32,261 nt of DNA, from contig CALGUD010000039.1 of NCBI GenBank assembly GCA_937901915.1, forward strand, positions 1-32,261. The letters run 5' to 3'. The notes below the pieces were generated by a model that was not told the DNA's origin, did no database searches, and worked only from the letters and a program-made list of their open reading frames with translations. Shown piece after piece: positions 22,964 to 32,008 of this stretch. Made by a program: the position numbers and the translations under genes. How positions within the stretch are numbered: the first letter of the stretch is position 1; every line of letters starts with the position of its first letter. The DNA comes from an uncultured Flavobacteriaceae bacterium. GTDB taxonomy: Bacteria; Bacteroidota; Bacteroidia; Flavobacteriales; Flavobacteriaceae.

Positions 22964-25294
22964 TTATGGACGATAGTAAAACGGTGCTTTTAAAAACCTC
23001 TTATCGGTATCTTTTTCTTTAACTTTTCTTGATTTTGCATCAACTTCACTTACTGCTCTAACAGAGTCATCAGATACGAGGACTTCAAAATCGCCTTCTT
23101 CGGTTACCCTTTTCAGGTCACTGTTTATAAACGAAAGGTCTGCTTTAGTGAGCTCAAATTCTACAACTTTACTTTCACCGGCATTAAGGTCAATTTTAGT
23201 AAATCTTTTAAGTTTTTTTGAAGCCGGGATGATAGATGCAACCAGGTCCCTCGTGTAAAGGTCAATCGCCACTTTTCCATCCATTTTACCGGTATTGGTA
23301 ACTTTTACACTTACATTTATAGGTGTTGATGAAGTAATAGTATCGGCACTCACTTTTAAATCTTCAATATTAAATTTTGTATAGCTTAAGCCGTAACCAA
23401 ATGGCCATTGTGGATTGTAAAAGTTTTCGGCCCTCGTAGCCACATCGTAATTAACAAGGTTTGCAGGTTGATGCGGATATGAGAATGGCAGTTTCCCATT
23501 GGGGTTATAATCACCAAAAAGAATATTAGCCAAAGCTTCCGGGCCTTTGCTTCCTGGTCTGTAGGCTAACAAAACTCCGTCAACTCCTGGTTCGATCCTG
23601 TTAATGATTAATGGCCGCCCTTGCGTTAAAATTAAGATCACAGGTTTACCGGTAGCTATTGCAGCTTGTGCAAGCATGAGCTGATCATCCGGTAACATCA
23701 GGTCATCCATATTTCCGTTAGTTTCTGCATAGCTGTTTTCACCTAAACATAAAACAATGGCGTCAACAGTATTTGCAAAACCTTTTACCAATGAAATATG
23801 GCTCTCAGTTATTTCTTTAAAACCTTCGGAAGCGACGGTTGTTACATTGCCGGCACCAATTTTATTTTCAATAGCCTCTTTAATGGTAAGATTTGTCTCA
23901 GGATACAGGTCATCACTGAAACCTTCCCAGATATAGGACCAGCTGCCATTGAGAGTAGCTAATGAATTTGCACCGGGGCCCGCCAGCAATATTCTGGAGT
24001 TTTTATTTAGGGGAAGCACAGATTTACCTTGAATGGTATCATTTTTTAATAATGTTATACTTTCCTGGGCGGCATCCAACGCAGCCTGAACATATTCTTC
24101 TTTTCCAAAATTTTCTGCTGTTCCTTCTTCGGGAAACGGATTGTCAAACAAGCCAAGGTCAAATTTTACTTTTAATATTCTGCTTACTGCATCATCAATC
24201 CTTGACATAGGTACTTCACCATCATTTACAAGTCCTATCAACGTATCATAAAATGAATCGTCATACGGAACCATACTCATATCAATTCCAGCATTTACAG
24301 CTATTTTTACAGCATCCCTATTGTCTTTGGCAATTTTATGGTCCCTGTATAAATATATAATGTCTTCCCAATCAGTAACTACAAAACCTTTAAAGCCCAA
24401 TTCATCTTTAAGCAGGTCTGTTAATAGGTATTTATTGGCGTGAACTGGTACACCGTTTATGGATCCTGAGTTTACCATGAGGGTGGGGCATCCGGTTTTT
24501 ACGGCTTTTTCAAAAGGAGGTAAAAACGTTTCTTTTAATACTATATCCGGAATATATGCCGGAGTCCTGTCTTTACCTATTGCAGGTGCAGGGTATCCCA
24601 GATAGTGTTTAATACAGGCAGCAACTGCGGTAGGATTGGAAAGTCCGTCCTCTTCATAACCAAGTATCGCTGCAGTTCCCATTTCACCTACTAAATATGT
24701 GTCTTCCCCATAGGTTTCTTCAAAACGTGGCCATAAAGGATTTACTCCTACGTCCAGCACCGGATCAAAATTCCAACGGATTCCGGAAGCTCGTACTTCC
24801 TTTGCTGTAATTTTAGATAATGTTTTAACCAATTCGGGGTTACGGGTTGCAGCTAAACCAATATTGTGCGGAAATAATGTTGAATTTTTGGTGTATGTGG
24901 TACCGTGGATGGCATCTATACCATAAATAACAGGAATTTTTAACCTGCTTTCTTTGGCAATATTTTGAATGGTTGTAATATATGTTCTCCAGTCTTCCAA
25001 TGAATAAGCCTGGTTAAAAGGAGTATTTAAAATAGAACCCAATCCACGATCTACAATCTGTTTTCTAAGTTTGGCTTCATCGACTTCACCGTCTGTAACA
25101 AACATTGAAGCATTAATTTGAGTCATCTGGCCAACTTTTTCTTCAAGGGTCATTTGGCTTATCAGGTCATTAACTTTTGTGTAGGTTTCATTGTCCTCTT
25201 CACTTACTATTGAAGGACTTTTAACCGTTTTTTCTTTACAAGAATGGAAAAGAATAATAAACAATACTAGTGGTAAAAATAAAATTCGTTTCAT
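22964..25294 (-). CDS. Glycoside hydrolase family 3 beta-glucosidase-type lipoprotein
   Basis: This is a large GH3 enzyme of BglX type that probably removes terminal glucose (or another beta-linked sugar) from oligosaccharides outside the cytoplasm. A lipoprotein signal peptide MKRILFLPLVLFIILFHSC supports the ATG at 25294. A longer frame starts at 25351 but adds 19 residues before the signal. Domains in order are the GH3 TIM barrel (MTLEEKVGQM, IYGIDAIHG, KHYLGYP and the nucleophile aspartate in GFVVTDW), the GH3 C-terminal domain (GENSYAETNG, SYPHQPANL, FGYGLSYTKF) and a C-terminal Fn3-like domain. It is a single gene with no SusCD pair nearby, so it is not part of a visible polysaccharide locus. 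Confidence 0.93.
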   Translation of the reverse strand: MKRILFLPLVLFIILFHSCKEKTVKSPSIVSEEDNETYTKVNDLISQMTLEEKVGQMTQINASMFVTDGEVDEAKLRKQIVDRGLGSILNTPFNQAYSLEDWRTYITTIQNIAKESRLKIPVIYGIDAIHGTTYTKNSTLFPHNIGLAATRNPELVKTLSKITAKEVRASGIRWNFDPVLDVGVNPLWPRFEETYGEDTYLVGEMGTAAILGYEEDGLSNPTAVAACIKHYLGYPAPAIGKDRTPAYIPDIVLKETFLPPFEKAVKTGCPTLMVNSGSINGVPVHANKYLLTDLLKDELGFKGFVVTDWEDIIYLYRDHKIAKDNRDAVKIAVNAGIDMSMVPYDDSFYDTLIGLVNDGEVPMSRIDDAVSRILKVKFDLGLFDNPFPEEGTAENFGKEEYVQAALDAAQESITLLKNDTIQGKSVLPLNKNSRILLAGPGANSLATLNGSWSYIWEGFSDDLYPETNLTIKEAIENKIGAGNVTTVASEGFKEITESHISLVKGFANTVDAIVLCLGENSYAETNGNMDDLMLPDDQLMLAQAAIATGKPVILILTQGRPLIINRIEPGVDGVLLAYRPGSKGPEALANILFGDYNPNGKLPFSYPHQPANLVNYDVATRAENFYNPQWPFGYGLSYTKFNIEDLKVSADTITSSTPINVSVKVTNTGKMDGKVAIDLYTRDLVASIIPASKKLKRFTKIDLNAGESKVVEFELTKADLSFINSDLKRVTEEGDFEVLVSDDSVRAVSEVDAKSRKVKEKDTDKRFLKAPFYYRP

Positions 25295-25483
25295 TTTAAT
25301 TTTGGTTAGTTTAAAAATGGATGCTAATATAATGCATTTATTTTTCATCATATTAAATTTGCCTTATATAGGTAGACTGCCGGCTTTTTTCTTATAAGAA
25401 ATAGTAATAAAACAAGCTTTCATAAAACAAAAAAAATTCTTACTTTGCATATAGTATTCAGATGACCCCCTAAATCTAAATAT

Positions 25484-25891
25484 ATGAATAATCGTGAAGA
25501 AATTTTAAGCCTGCTTTCAGAGATGATCACTTTTGAAAAATCCGATCATCAAATAGACCAAAAAGAATATAATTTTATTTATGCCATTGCTTTTCAGCTT
25601 GGTATTCCTCAGGAGGAATTAAATTCCCTTTTTGATGAAGGTACTTATATCCGGTATAATCCACCTAAACATGAAACGGACCGGATACTTCAATTTCACC
25701 GGTTGATCCTGTTAATGAATGTGGACCAGGAACAGCATCCTGATGAAATTGATAGATTATATGAATTTGGGGTACGAATGGGATTGAGCCCTTTTGCTAT
25801 TTCCAGGGTATTGAAGATTATGGATAATTATGAAGATAAAATAGTACCACCCAAAGTGCTGATGGATATTTTTAAAACATATTATAACTAG
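25484..25891 (+). CDS. Small TerB-like helical protein
   Basis: This 135-residue acidic, all-helical cytoplasmic protein has the look of a TerB/DjlA-N-like fold. Its N-terminus LLSEMITFEKSDHQIDQKEYNFIYAIAFQLGI resembles the helical repeat with acidic metal-binding residues of that family, and the second half repeats the pattern around DQEQHPDEIDRLYEFGVRMG. Function is unknown. It is short for a TerB protein but within the range of the fold. Its stop codon overlaps that of the converging DUF2214 gene in a shared CTAG. Confidence 0.6.
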   Translation: MNNREEILSLLSEMITFEKSDHQIDQKEYNFIYAIAFQLGIPQEELNSLFDEGTYIRYNPPKHETDRILQFHRLILLMNVDQEQHPDEIDRLYEFGVRMGLSPFAISRVLKIMDNYEDKIVPPKVLMDIFKTYYN

Positions 25892-26334
25892 CCAAAATAT
25901 CCTACACCATTGGCCATTAATACTGCCAGCAGCGGAATAAATAATAATAAAATAAGTTCCATGCGAATAATAAAAAGAAGTCCTCTGGGAACAAAAACTG
26001 TTTGCCCTTCTTTTAACCTTTTCCTGTTCTTAAGATAAAACATAGTAGGGGCAATGGAAAAAATGGCAATCAGGAAGAATAAGCCGATTTTAATATGAAA
26101 TATAAAATTCATATTGTAAAAATCTGCTCCCTTTCCTACACCAAACCATAAGACCAGGCCTATTACAGCAACCGCAATCGCTGAAATGCCATAAATCGCA
26201 TCAGAAATTGCAATTCTCTTTACTTCTTTTAACGTAAGTTCCTTTGAAATTAAAAAATTCTGAACAAAAACACTTCCTACCAATATAAATATGGATACAT
26301 AATGTAAATATTTGAAAAAAAGATAGCCGCTCAT
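25888..26334 (-). CDS. DUF2214-like four-helix membrane protein
   Basis: The 148-residue protein has four transmembrane helices (near 8-24, 42-64, 76-98 and 119-142). The YLHYVSIFILVGSVFVQNFLI start, with a histidine in the first helix, resembles the DUF2214 family of predicted membrane proteins. The function is unknown. It is convergent with the TerB-like gene, their stop codons sharing CTAG, and divergent from the Hsp20 gene. Confidence 0.7.
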   Translation of the reverse strand: MSGYLFFKYLHYVSIFILVGSVFVQNFLISKELTLKEVKRIAISDAIYGISAIAVAVIGLVLWFGVGKGADFYNMNFIFHIKIGLFFLIAIFSIAPTMFYLKNRKRLKEGQTVFVPRGLLFIIRMELILLLFIPLLAVLMANGVGYFG

Positions 26335-26375
26335 TCAGATAATTGTCAAAAAGTCAGTTAAAAACAACGTAAACA

Positions 26376-26402
26376 AGACAAAATGTCTCATTTATATAAA
26401 TG
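26376..26402 (+). promoter_or_regulatory. Paired palindromes upstream of the Hsp20 gene
   Basis: Two perfect inverted repeats lie back to back: AGACA-AAA-TGTCT (26376-26388) and the 14-bp palindrome CATTTATATAAATG (26389-26402). They are 66-92 bp upstream of the Hsp20 start codon. They may be operators for stress control; they do not match the CIRCE sequence. Confidence 0.4.
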
Positions 26403-26467
26403 GAATCAAATTTGTTTAAAGCAATATGAAGTTAAGAAAAAATAAGTTCAACTTAAAAATTATAATT

Positions 26468-26902
26468 ATGAGTTTAGTTAAAAAAAATAACAGCGTAGCA
26501 TTCCCGGCATTTTTGGATGAATTTTTAAAGCCAGATTGGTTTGGTGGAATGGAAAAGTTAAATGTTACAGTTCCTGCAGTGAATATAAAGGAAACTGAAA
26601 AAGATTTTACAGTAGAATTGGCTGTTCCCGGCAAGAAAAAGGATGACTTTAAAATAGAAGTTAATAATGATATACTAACTATTTCTTCTGAAGCAAAAAC
26701 TGAAAAAGAAGATAGGGCAGATGATGGAAAATATACCCGTAGAGAATTTAGTTACAGCTCCTTTAAAAGATCGTTTACAATGCCTGAAACAGTAGATGAA
26801 GACAAAATTAAAGCTTCATATGAAGATGGGGTGCTAAGACTGGCATTACCGAAAAAAGAAGAGGCTATGCCAAAACCAAAGAAATTAATTGATATCGCAT
26901 AA
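26468..26902 (+). CDS. Small heat shock protein Hsp20 (alpha-crystallin family)
   Basis: This ATP-independent holdase chaperone of about 144 residues has a short N-terminal arm, the alpha-crystallin domain (VPAVNIKETEKDFTVELAVPG, then FKRSFTMPETVDEDKIKASYEDGVLRLALPK), and a short C-terminal tail KKLIDIA bearing the I-x-I/V-like motif. The frame extends 14 codons upstream to 26426, but the ATG at 26468 starts the conserved MSLVKKNN and is preferred. It is monocistronic with its own terminator. Confidence 0.93.
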   Translation: MSLVKKNNSVAFPAFLDEFLKPDWFGGMEKLNVTVPAVNIKETEKDFTVELAVPGKKKDDFKIEVNNDILTISSEAKTEKEDRADDGKYTRREFSYSSFKRSFTMPETVDEDKIKASYEDGVLRLALPKKEEAMPKPKKLIDIA

Positions 26903-26932
26903 GTTTTTGTATTGATTTGTTAGTTAGTTGAG

Positions 26933-26956
26933 AAGCCCGGTAAAACCGGGCTTTTT
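26933..26956. terminator. Bidirectional terminator between Hsp20 and uvrB
   Basis: A 9-bp stem AAGCCCGGT/ACCGGGCTT with a 3-nt loop is followed by Ts, 30 bp after the Hsp20 stop and 3 bp from the converging uvrB stop codon at 26959. Confidence 0.88.
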
Positions 26957-26958
26957 GT

Positions 26959-28950
26959 TTATAATTTCTCCTGTAAACTTTTTATTTCATCCCTTAGTTG
27001 TGCAGCTTGGATAAAATCCAGGTTCTTGGCGGCCTGTTCCATTTCTTTTCGTTTATCCCGGATCATTTTTTCAATTTTGGGTTTTGTTAAATAGGCAAGG
27101 TCTGGCTCAGCCGCTGCTTTTATCGCCTCTTTTTCATAATGATATGTAGAAACGGAATTTTTGGACAGTACACTGTCCAAACTTTTATTCAGCGCCGTGG
27201 GGGTAATATTATATTCCGTATTGTAGGCAATTTGCTTTTCTCTTCGGTAATCGGTTTCATCCATGGTTTTTTGCATACTGTTTGTTATTTTATCAGCATA
27301 CATTATTGCCTTGCCGTTCAAATTACGTGCAGCCCTTCCAACAGTTTGGGTCAATGACCTTGAGCTTCTTAAGAAACCTTCTTTGTCCGCATCCAGAATA
27401 GCCACTAATGAGACTTCCGGTAAATCCAGACCTTCACGCAACAAATTTACACCAATAAGTACATCAAAAAGCCCTTTTCTTAAATCTTGCATGATCTCAA
27501 CCCGCTCCAAAGTGTCAACATCTGAATGAATATACCGGCATCTAACTGCGATCCGGGTTAAATATTTAGTAAGTTCTTCTGCCATACGTTTTGTAAGGGT
27601 GGTAACCAATACCCGTTCATCTTTTTCTACCCTTAACTGGATCTCTTCAATTAAATCATCAATCTGGTTTTGACTTGGTCGTACTTCAATCACAGGATCA
27701 AGAAGTCCGGTCGGCCGGATTACCTGTTCTACATATATACCACCACTGTTCTGTAATTCATAATCCGCCGGGGTGGCACTTACATAAATAACCTGGTTTT
27801 GTAAAGCTTCAAATTCTTCAAATTTCAATGGCCGGTTATCCATAGCAGCGGGTAGGCGGAAACCATATTCAACAAGATTTTCCTTACGTGACCTGTCGCC
27901 ACCGTACATAGCATGTACCTGTGGAATAGTTACGTGGCTTTCATCAACAACCATTAAGTAATCATCAGGGAAATAGTCTAAAAGACAGAATGGTCTTGTT
28001 CCGGGTTGTCTACCGTCCAGATATCTCGAATAGTTCTCTATTCCCGAACAATATCCCAACTCCCGGATCATTTCCAGGTCAAAGTTAGTCCGTTCTTCAA
28101 GGCGTTTTGCCTCCAAATGTTTCCCGATTTCCTTAAAATAATCCACCTGTTTTACCAGGTCATCCTGGATTTGATGAATGGCATTTTGTAAAACATCAGG
28201 GGATGTTACAAACATGTTGGCCGGATATATATTTAACTGTTGGTACTTTTCAACGATTTTATTATTCATCGGGTCAAACGATTCAATCTCTTCAATCTCA
28301 TCTCCAAAAAAATGAATGCGGAAAGCATGGTCGTCATAACTCGGATAGATATCTACCACATCTCCTTTTACCCTGAAATTGCCATTTTGAAAATCGGCTG
28401 TTGTCCTGGAATATAAGCTTTGAACCAGTTGATGCAGAAATTTAGTTCGGGAGATTACCTGGTCTCTTTTAATAGAAATTACATTCTTTTTAAACTCCAC
28501 GGGATTTCCAATACCATAAAGGCAAGACACCGATGCTACTACTAAAACATCCCTTCTTCCGGATAACAAAGAAGATGTGGTGCTTAATCGTAACTTCTCT
28601 ATTTCTTCATTAATGGACAGGTCTTTTTCAATATAAGTGCCCGAAACGGGAATGTAAGCTTCGGGTTGGTAATAATCATAGTAAGAAACAAAGTATTCTA
28701 TGGCATTCTCAGGAAAAAATTGTTTAAACTCAGAAAATAACTGCGCAGCGAGAGTTTTATTATGAGCTAAAACCAACGTAGGTTTCTGTACGGTCTCAAT
28801 CACATTTGCAACGGTGAATGTCTTTCCGGAACCTGTAACACCGAGTAAGGTCTGGTACTTTTCTTTGGATTGTACACCGTTTACCAGTTCCGTAATAGCC
28901 TGAGGCTGGTCACCGGTAGGTTTAAAATCCGATTTAATTTTGAATTTCAT
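26959..28950 (-). CDS. uvrB: Excinuclease ABC subunit B
   Basis: UvrB is the damage-verifying helicase-like subunit of nucleotide excision repair. The 663-residue protein has the Walker A loop GVTGSGKTFTVA near 39-50 and the beta-hairpin segment YYDYYQPEAYIP. Further on are DESH (Walker B-like), the helicase motifs GVNLLREGLDLPEVSLVAILDADKEGFLRS and QTVGRAARN, and the C-terminal UVR coiled-coil (residues about 625-660). Length is normal. It is a single gene converging with hsp20. Confidence 0.98.
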   Translation of the reverse strand: MKFKIKSDFKPTGDQPQAITELVNGVQSKEKYQTLLGVTGSGKTFTVANVIETVQKPTLVLAHNKTLAAQLFSEFKQFFPENAIEYFVSYYDYYQPEAYIPVSGTYIEKDLSINEEIEKLRLSTTSSLLSGRRDVLVVASVSCLYGIGNPVEFKKNVISIKRDQVISRTKFLHQLVQSLYSRTTADFQNGNFRVKGDVVDIYPSYDDHAFRIHFFGDEIEEIESFDPMNNKIVEKYQQLNIYPANMFVTSPDVLQNAIHQIQDDLVKQVDYFKEIGKHLEAKRLEERTNFDLEMIRELGYCSGIENYSRYLDGRQPGTRPFCLLDYFPDDYLMVVDESHVTIPQVHAMYGGDRSRKENLVEYGFRLPAAMDNRPLKFEEFEALQNQVIYVSATPADYELQNSGGIYVEQVIRPTGLLDPVIEVRPSQNQIDDLIEEIQLRVEKDERVLVTTLTKRMAEELTKYLTRIAVRCRYIHSDVDTLERVEIMQDLRKGLFDVLIGVNLLREGLDLPEVSLVAILDADKEGFLRSSRSLTQTVGRAARNLNGKAIMYADKITNSMQKTMDETDYRREKQIAYNTEYNITPTALNKSLDSVLSKNSVSTYHYEKEAIKAAAEPDLAYLTKPKIEKMIRDKRKEMEQAAKNLDFIQAAQLRDEIKSLQEKL

Positions 28951-28970
28951 TTTGCAAAATTAATAAAAGG

Positions 28971-29069
28971 CTACTTCATTAATGTAAAATGGAGTTTAAA
29001 TTTCCTTTCATCCGTAAGTTCAGAACCGAGAATCATCTTAAGATAGTATTGTTGGCCATTAAGAGGCAT
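28971..29069 (-). CDS. Possible 32-residue small ORF
   Basis: A short open frame lies between the ABC permease gene and uvrB. It begins MPLNGQQYYLK and ends in KLHFTLMK. Its composition looks coding-like, but there is no clear ribosome-binding site, promoter or recognised domain. It may be the decayed tail of a lost gene. I would not call it a gene without conservation. Confidence 0.2.
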   Translation of the reverse strand: MPLNGQQYYLKMILGSELTDERKFKLHFTLMK

Positions 29070-29095
29070 TCTATATCTTAATATTTAAAAAAATA

Positions 29096-29926
29096 CTATA
29101 GATCCCTTTTTTCCAACAATTTGTAAGACGAATAAACATAAATACCGACCCACACGAGTACAATAAGTATCTGATACCAGTATATGGAATAATCTGCCCG
29201 TAAATTTTCTCCAATCTGATCCCCGATGGATTGTACAGCTGAAAGTCTTGAAAAAGGTTCATGAATTAATTGCCACATGGATCCAAAAGGTGCGAAAGCG
29301 TATATTTTTTCGGCAAGCTCATATGTAAATTGTGACCCTACATATAGATAGGAAAAAAACTCAACAAAAAACATGATAATCATAAAACCGAGGGCAAAAG
29401 CAGACCGTTTTAAAAGCATCCCGAAGAACAAACACATGGAAAAGAAACCCAGCATTTTAACAAAATAGGCGAAAAGGTACTCAAGATCAGAAAAAACAAT
29501 GGTAAATTCATCATAATCTGAATAGGCATATCCCAAAATCAGTGATATCACAAAAATAAATATAGTTGATATAAGGGAAAAGCTTAAGGTAGTCAGAAAT
29601 TTAGAGAGAATAAACTCTTTTTTACTTAAACCGTCAATTAAGTTCTGTTTAATGGTTTTGTTGCTGTATTCACTGGAAACCATAGAAACAATAACGATAG
29701 CTAAAAACAACTTAAACCAGGAAGCCATAAATGTATTAAAGTGCCATATATACGGAAAATTAAAGATGCCTTGCTTGGCTAAATGAAATTCTATGGGACC
29801 AATATCAAATTTTATGGCTGCAATAAGGGCTATGGAGGTTAATAAGGCAAAATATGAAATAATTAAAATACGGTTAGCCCTGTTATTCCAGAGTTTAATA
29901 AATTCTATTTGTAGTAATCGTACCAT
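29096..29926 (-). CDS. ABC-2 type transporter permease
   Basis: The 276-residue membrane protein has about six transmembrane helices. It begins MVRLLQIEFIKLWNNRANR, the usual start of ABC-2 permeases that pair with a drug/bacteriocin-type ATPase, and carries the SSEYSNKTIKQNLIDGLSKKEFILSKF loop conserved in that class. The substrate is unknown. It lies 23 bp downstream of its ATPase gene on the same strand, forming a two-gene exporter unit. Confidence 0.88.
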   Translation of the reverse strand: MVRLLQIEFIKLWNNRANRILIISYFALLTSIALIAAIKFDIGPIEFHLAKQGIFNFPYIWHFNTFMASWFKLFLAIVIVSMVSSEYSNKTIKQNLIDGLSKKEFILSKFLTTLSFSLISTIFIFVISLILGYAYSDYDEFTIVFSDLEYLFAYFVKMLGFFSMCLFFGMLLKRSAFALGFMIIMFFVEFFSYLYVGSQFTYELAEKIYAFAPFGSMWQLIHEPFSRLSAVQSIGDQIGENLRADYSIYWYQILIVLVWVGIYVYSSYKLLEKRDL

Positions 29927-29949
29927 GCTGTTTTTTTGATTGATGATAA

Positions 29950-30852
29950 TTAGTTGGATTGATTGTTTGTAAGGGTAAGGAACTGCTCTTCGAGACTTTC
30001 TTTTCTTTTAACCAGATGAGAAAGAACAATGCCATTATCAAACATTAATTGATTGAGTTCGGAGGCATCCATGGGTTCATTCAGAAAGGCAGTGATAATT
30101 TCATTTTCAGTTTTTAAAGCACCAAAGGCAGGGTTGTTTTCCAACAGTTTTACAAGCTTTTTGTGATCTGTTGCTTTTAATTCAAAGAATCCGTGGCTGG
30201 CAATCATTTCATCCACCCTGCCGGAATAAAGCTTCATTCCTTTTCTTAATATCACTACATGCGTGCAAACTTTTTCTACTTCATCCAATAAATGTGAAGC
30301 TAAAAGGATTGTAGTTCCTGTAGATGCTATTTTTTTTATAATTTCCCTGATTTGGTGAATCCCTTGCGGGTCGAGTCCGTTTGTGGGTTCATCCAGAATT
30401 AATATCTCAGGGTCATTTAAAAGGGCAGAGGCAATAGCCAGGCGTTGTTTCATACCAAGGGAATAGGTTCTGAATTTACTGTTCTTTCTGTCCAGTAGTC
30501 CTACCAATTCCAGTTTTTCATGTATTTTTTCCTTGGGCACTTCTTTTATTTTGCAAACGAGTTTAAGATTTTCTTCAGCACTCATATACGGATAAAAATT
30601 AGGCCGTTCAATTATAGCCCCCACTTTTTTTAATGCCTGATGAGTAGATATTGTTCCGTCAAACCAATGAAAATCGCCATGGGTTTTGTTAACCACATTA
30701 AGAACGACACCCAGTGTTGTGGATTTTCCGCTTCCATTTGGTCCCAGAATACCATATACATTTCCTTTTTCAATGGTGAATGAAAGATCTTTTACTGCAG
30801 TGAGATACCCGAATTTCTTGGTAAGGTTATTGATTGTTAGAATAGGCTCCAA
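29950..30852 (-). CDS. ABC transporter ATP-binding protein (ABC-2 exporter)
   Basis: This 300-residue ATPase powers the adjacent permease. Walker A is GPNGSGKSTT (about 38-47), the signature is YSLGMKQRLAIA (about 130), Walker B is ILILDEPTNGLDP (about 154) and the switch histidine lies in LLASHLLDEVE. The C-terminal part from about 215 is an extra alpha/beta domain common in bacteriocin/multidrug ABC-2 ATPases. No specificity can be inferred. It is the first gene of the pair, divergent from the 354-residue gene at 30944. Confidence 0.94.
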   Translation of the reverse strand: MEPILTINNLTKKFGYLTAVKDLSFTIEKGNVYGILGPNGSGKSTTLGVVLNVVNKTHGDFHWFDGTISTHQALKKVGAIIERPNFYPYMSAEENLKLVCKIKEVPKEKIHEKLELVGLLDRKNSKFRTYSLGMKQRLAIASALLNDPEILILDEPTNGLDPQGIHQIREIIKKIASTGTTILLASHLLDEVEKVCTHVVILRKGMKLYSGRVDEMIASHGFFELKATDHKKLVKLLENNPAFGALKTENEIITAFLNEPMDASELNQLMFDNGIVLSHLVKRKESLEEQFLTLTNNQSN

Positions 30853-30919
30853 AGTATTTTATTTTATGATTGATTATATTAACTTGACGATTAAGGTGAT
30901 ATTTTGTTACAATATAACG

Positions 30920-30927
30920 TAATTTTG
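30920..30927 (+). promoter_or_regulatory. Candidate -7 element of the 30944 gene
   Basis: TAATTTTG matches TAnnTTTG 16 bp upstream of the ATG at 30944. The nearest upstream TTTG is only 13 bp away, closer than usual, so the -33 element is uncertain. Confidence 0.35.
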
Positions 30928-30943
30928 ATGAATATAAGATGAT

Positions 30944-32008
30944 ATGAGCGAAGAGAAATTGATGTCTAAAAAGAAGCCGGCGTATCCTGTAAGTGATAAA
31001 TTGCATGAATATTTAAACAGGTACAACCGCAACATAAAGATCCCTATTTTTTATGATGATTTGCTGCGTTTTTATGGTTCGGTAGTGGTTTATGACAAAG
31101 ATGATGTTGATACACTTTGGGTGCGGGTTTTCTATTCAGAATTTGACAGGCCGGAAATTGACCTGAGCCTGAAAAAGGTATATTCTATTTTTCATTCAGA
31201 TGGTAGTGCAGAGGTAATTCCCTTTCTTAATGTAGATGCTATTGACTATTGTACATTTGGAAATTCTAAACCGTTCAGGATAAAAATCAGGAATATTCTG
31301 AATGATAACTACACCTATTTTTATGTGAAAAAGGCAGATGCTTCACGTATTTACGGGTTGGAACTTGAACATATGCTTTCTCCTTATAACCTTAACTTTA
31401 TGGTCTATAAGGACACTTTAATTGAAGAACATATAACAGGAATTCCCGGTGATGTATTTATAAAAGATTTCCTTCCATATTGCACTGATTCCGAAAAGTC
31501 ACAAATTGCAAAAGAGTTTGTCAAATTTAATGAACGGTGTATGATCCGCCTTTTAGGAGATATGCGTTCTTATAATTATGTGATTGTGCCTACCCATGAT
31601 TTTGACCATGTGGTTTATAAAATACGCCCCATTGATTTTGATCAGCAATCTTTTGAAGGAAAACTGAAGGTCTATCGGCCACAATTTTTTAAGGAAAACT
31701 TTAAAATGGTAGAAACGGTAAAAGAGCGGCTTGAGAAAACCTCTATTGATCAATATAAAATAGAGGAGCGGTCTATTGTTGCCAAGCGTATTATGAGTTC
31801 AGGAAACCGGTTAAAAAGGTTATTGGAAGCTATTTTTGATGATACTATCTCTACACCTGAGAATATAGAAGCACTTAGAATGGAAATATACGCTCTTACC
31901 CTGGACCTAAAATTTAAAAGAAGCTCCACTATGGGGCAGGTGCTAAAATATGCGCTGGATTTTGTACAGCGTAATTATGAGAATGTAAATATGAAAAGAC
32001 TGCTTTGA
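30944..32008 (+). CDS. Unrecognised 354-residue protein with faint kinase-like motifs
   Basis: I do not recognise this as a named family; it looks like a conserved cytoplasmic flavobacterial protein. There is no signal peptide or transmembrane helix. Residues about 201-216 read IRLLGDMRSYNYVIV, where D206 and N211 have the D-x4-N spacing of a kinase catalytic loop. About 20 residues later comes DFD (231-233), like a DFG/DFD metal-binding triad. Upstream, YFYVKK (about 125-130) and ELEHML could be the VAVK lysine and helix-C glutamate equivalents. The histidine before GD is leucine here, so this is only suggestive. The C-terminal 100 residues are helical and basic. It stands alone, divergent from the ABC exporter. 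Confidence 0.6.
   Translation: MSEEKLMSKKKPAYPVSDKLHEYLNRYNRNIKIPIFYDDLLRFYGSVVVYDKDDVDTLWVRVFYSEFDRPEIDLSLKKVYSIFHSDGSAEVIPFLNVDAIDYCTFGNSKPFRIKIRNILNDNYTYFYVKKADASRIYGLELEHMLSPYNLNFMVYKDTLIEEHITGIPGDVFIKDFLPYCTDSEKSQIAKEFVKFNERCMIRLLGDMRSYNYVIVPTHDFDHVVYKIRPIDFDQQSFEGKLKVYRPQFFKENFKMVETVKERLEKTSIDQYKIEERSIVAKRIMSSGNRLKRLLEAIFDDTISTPENIEALRMEIYALTLDLKFKRSSTMGQVLKYALDFVQRNYENVNMKRLL

Noticed and set aside
25352..25483. Extended N-terminus of the GH3 gene (to 25351)
   Set aside because: The longer start places 19 residues before a perfect lipoprotein signal peptide; 25294 is the better start.
29071..29262. Minus-strand 63-codon frame overlapping the permease 3' end
   Set aside because: It lies in another frame of the ABC-2 permease gene, which has clear transmembrane helices and a partner ATPase.
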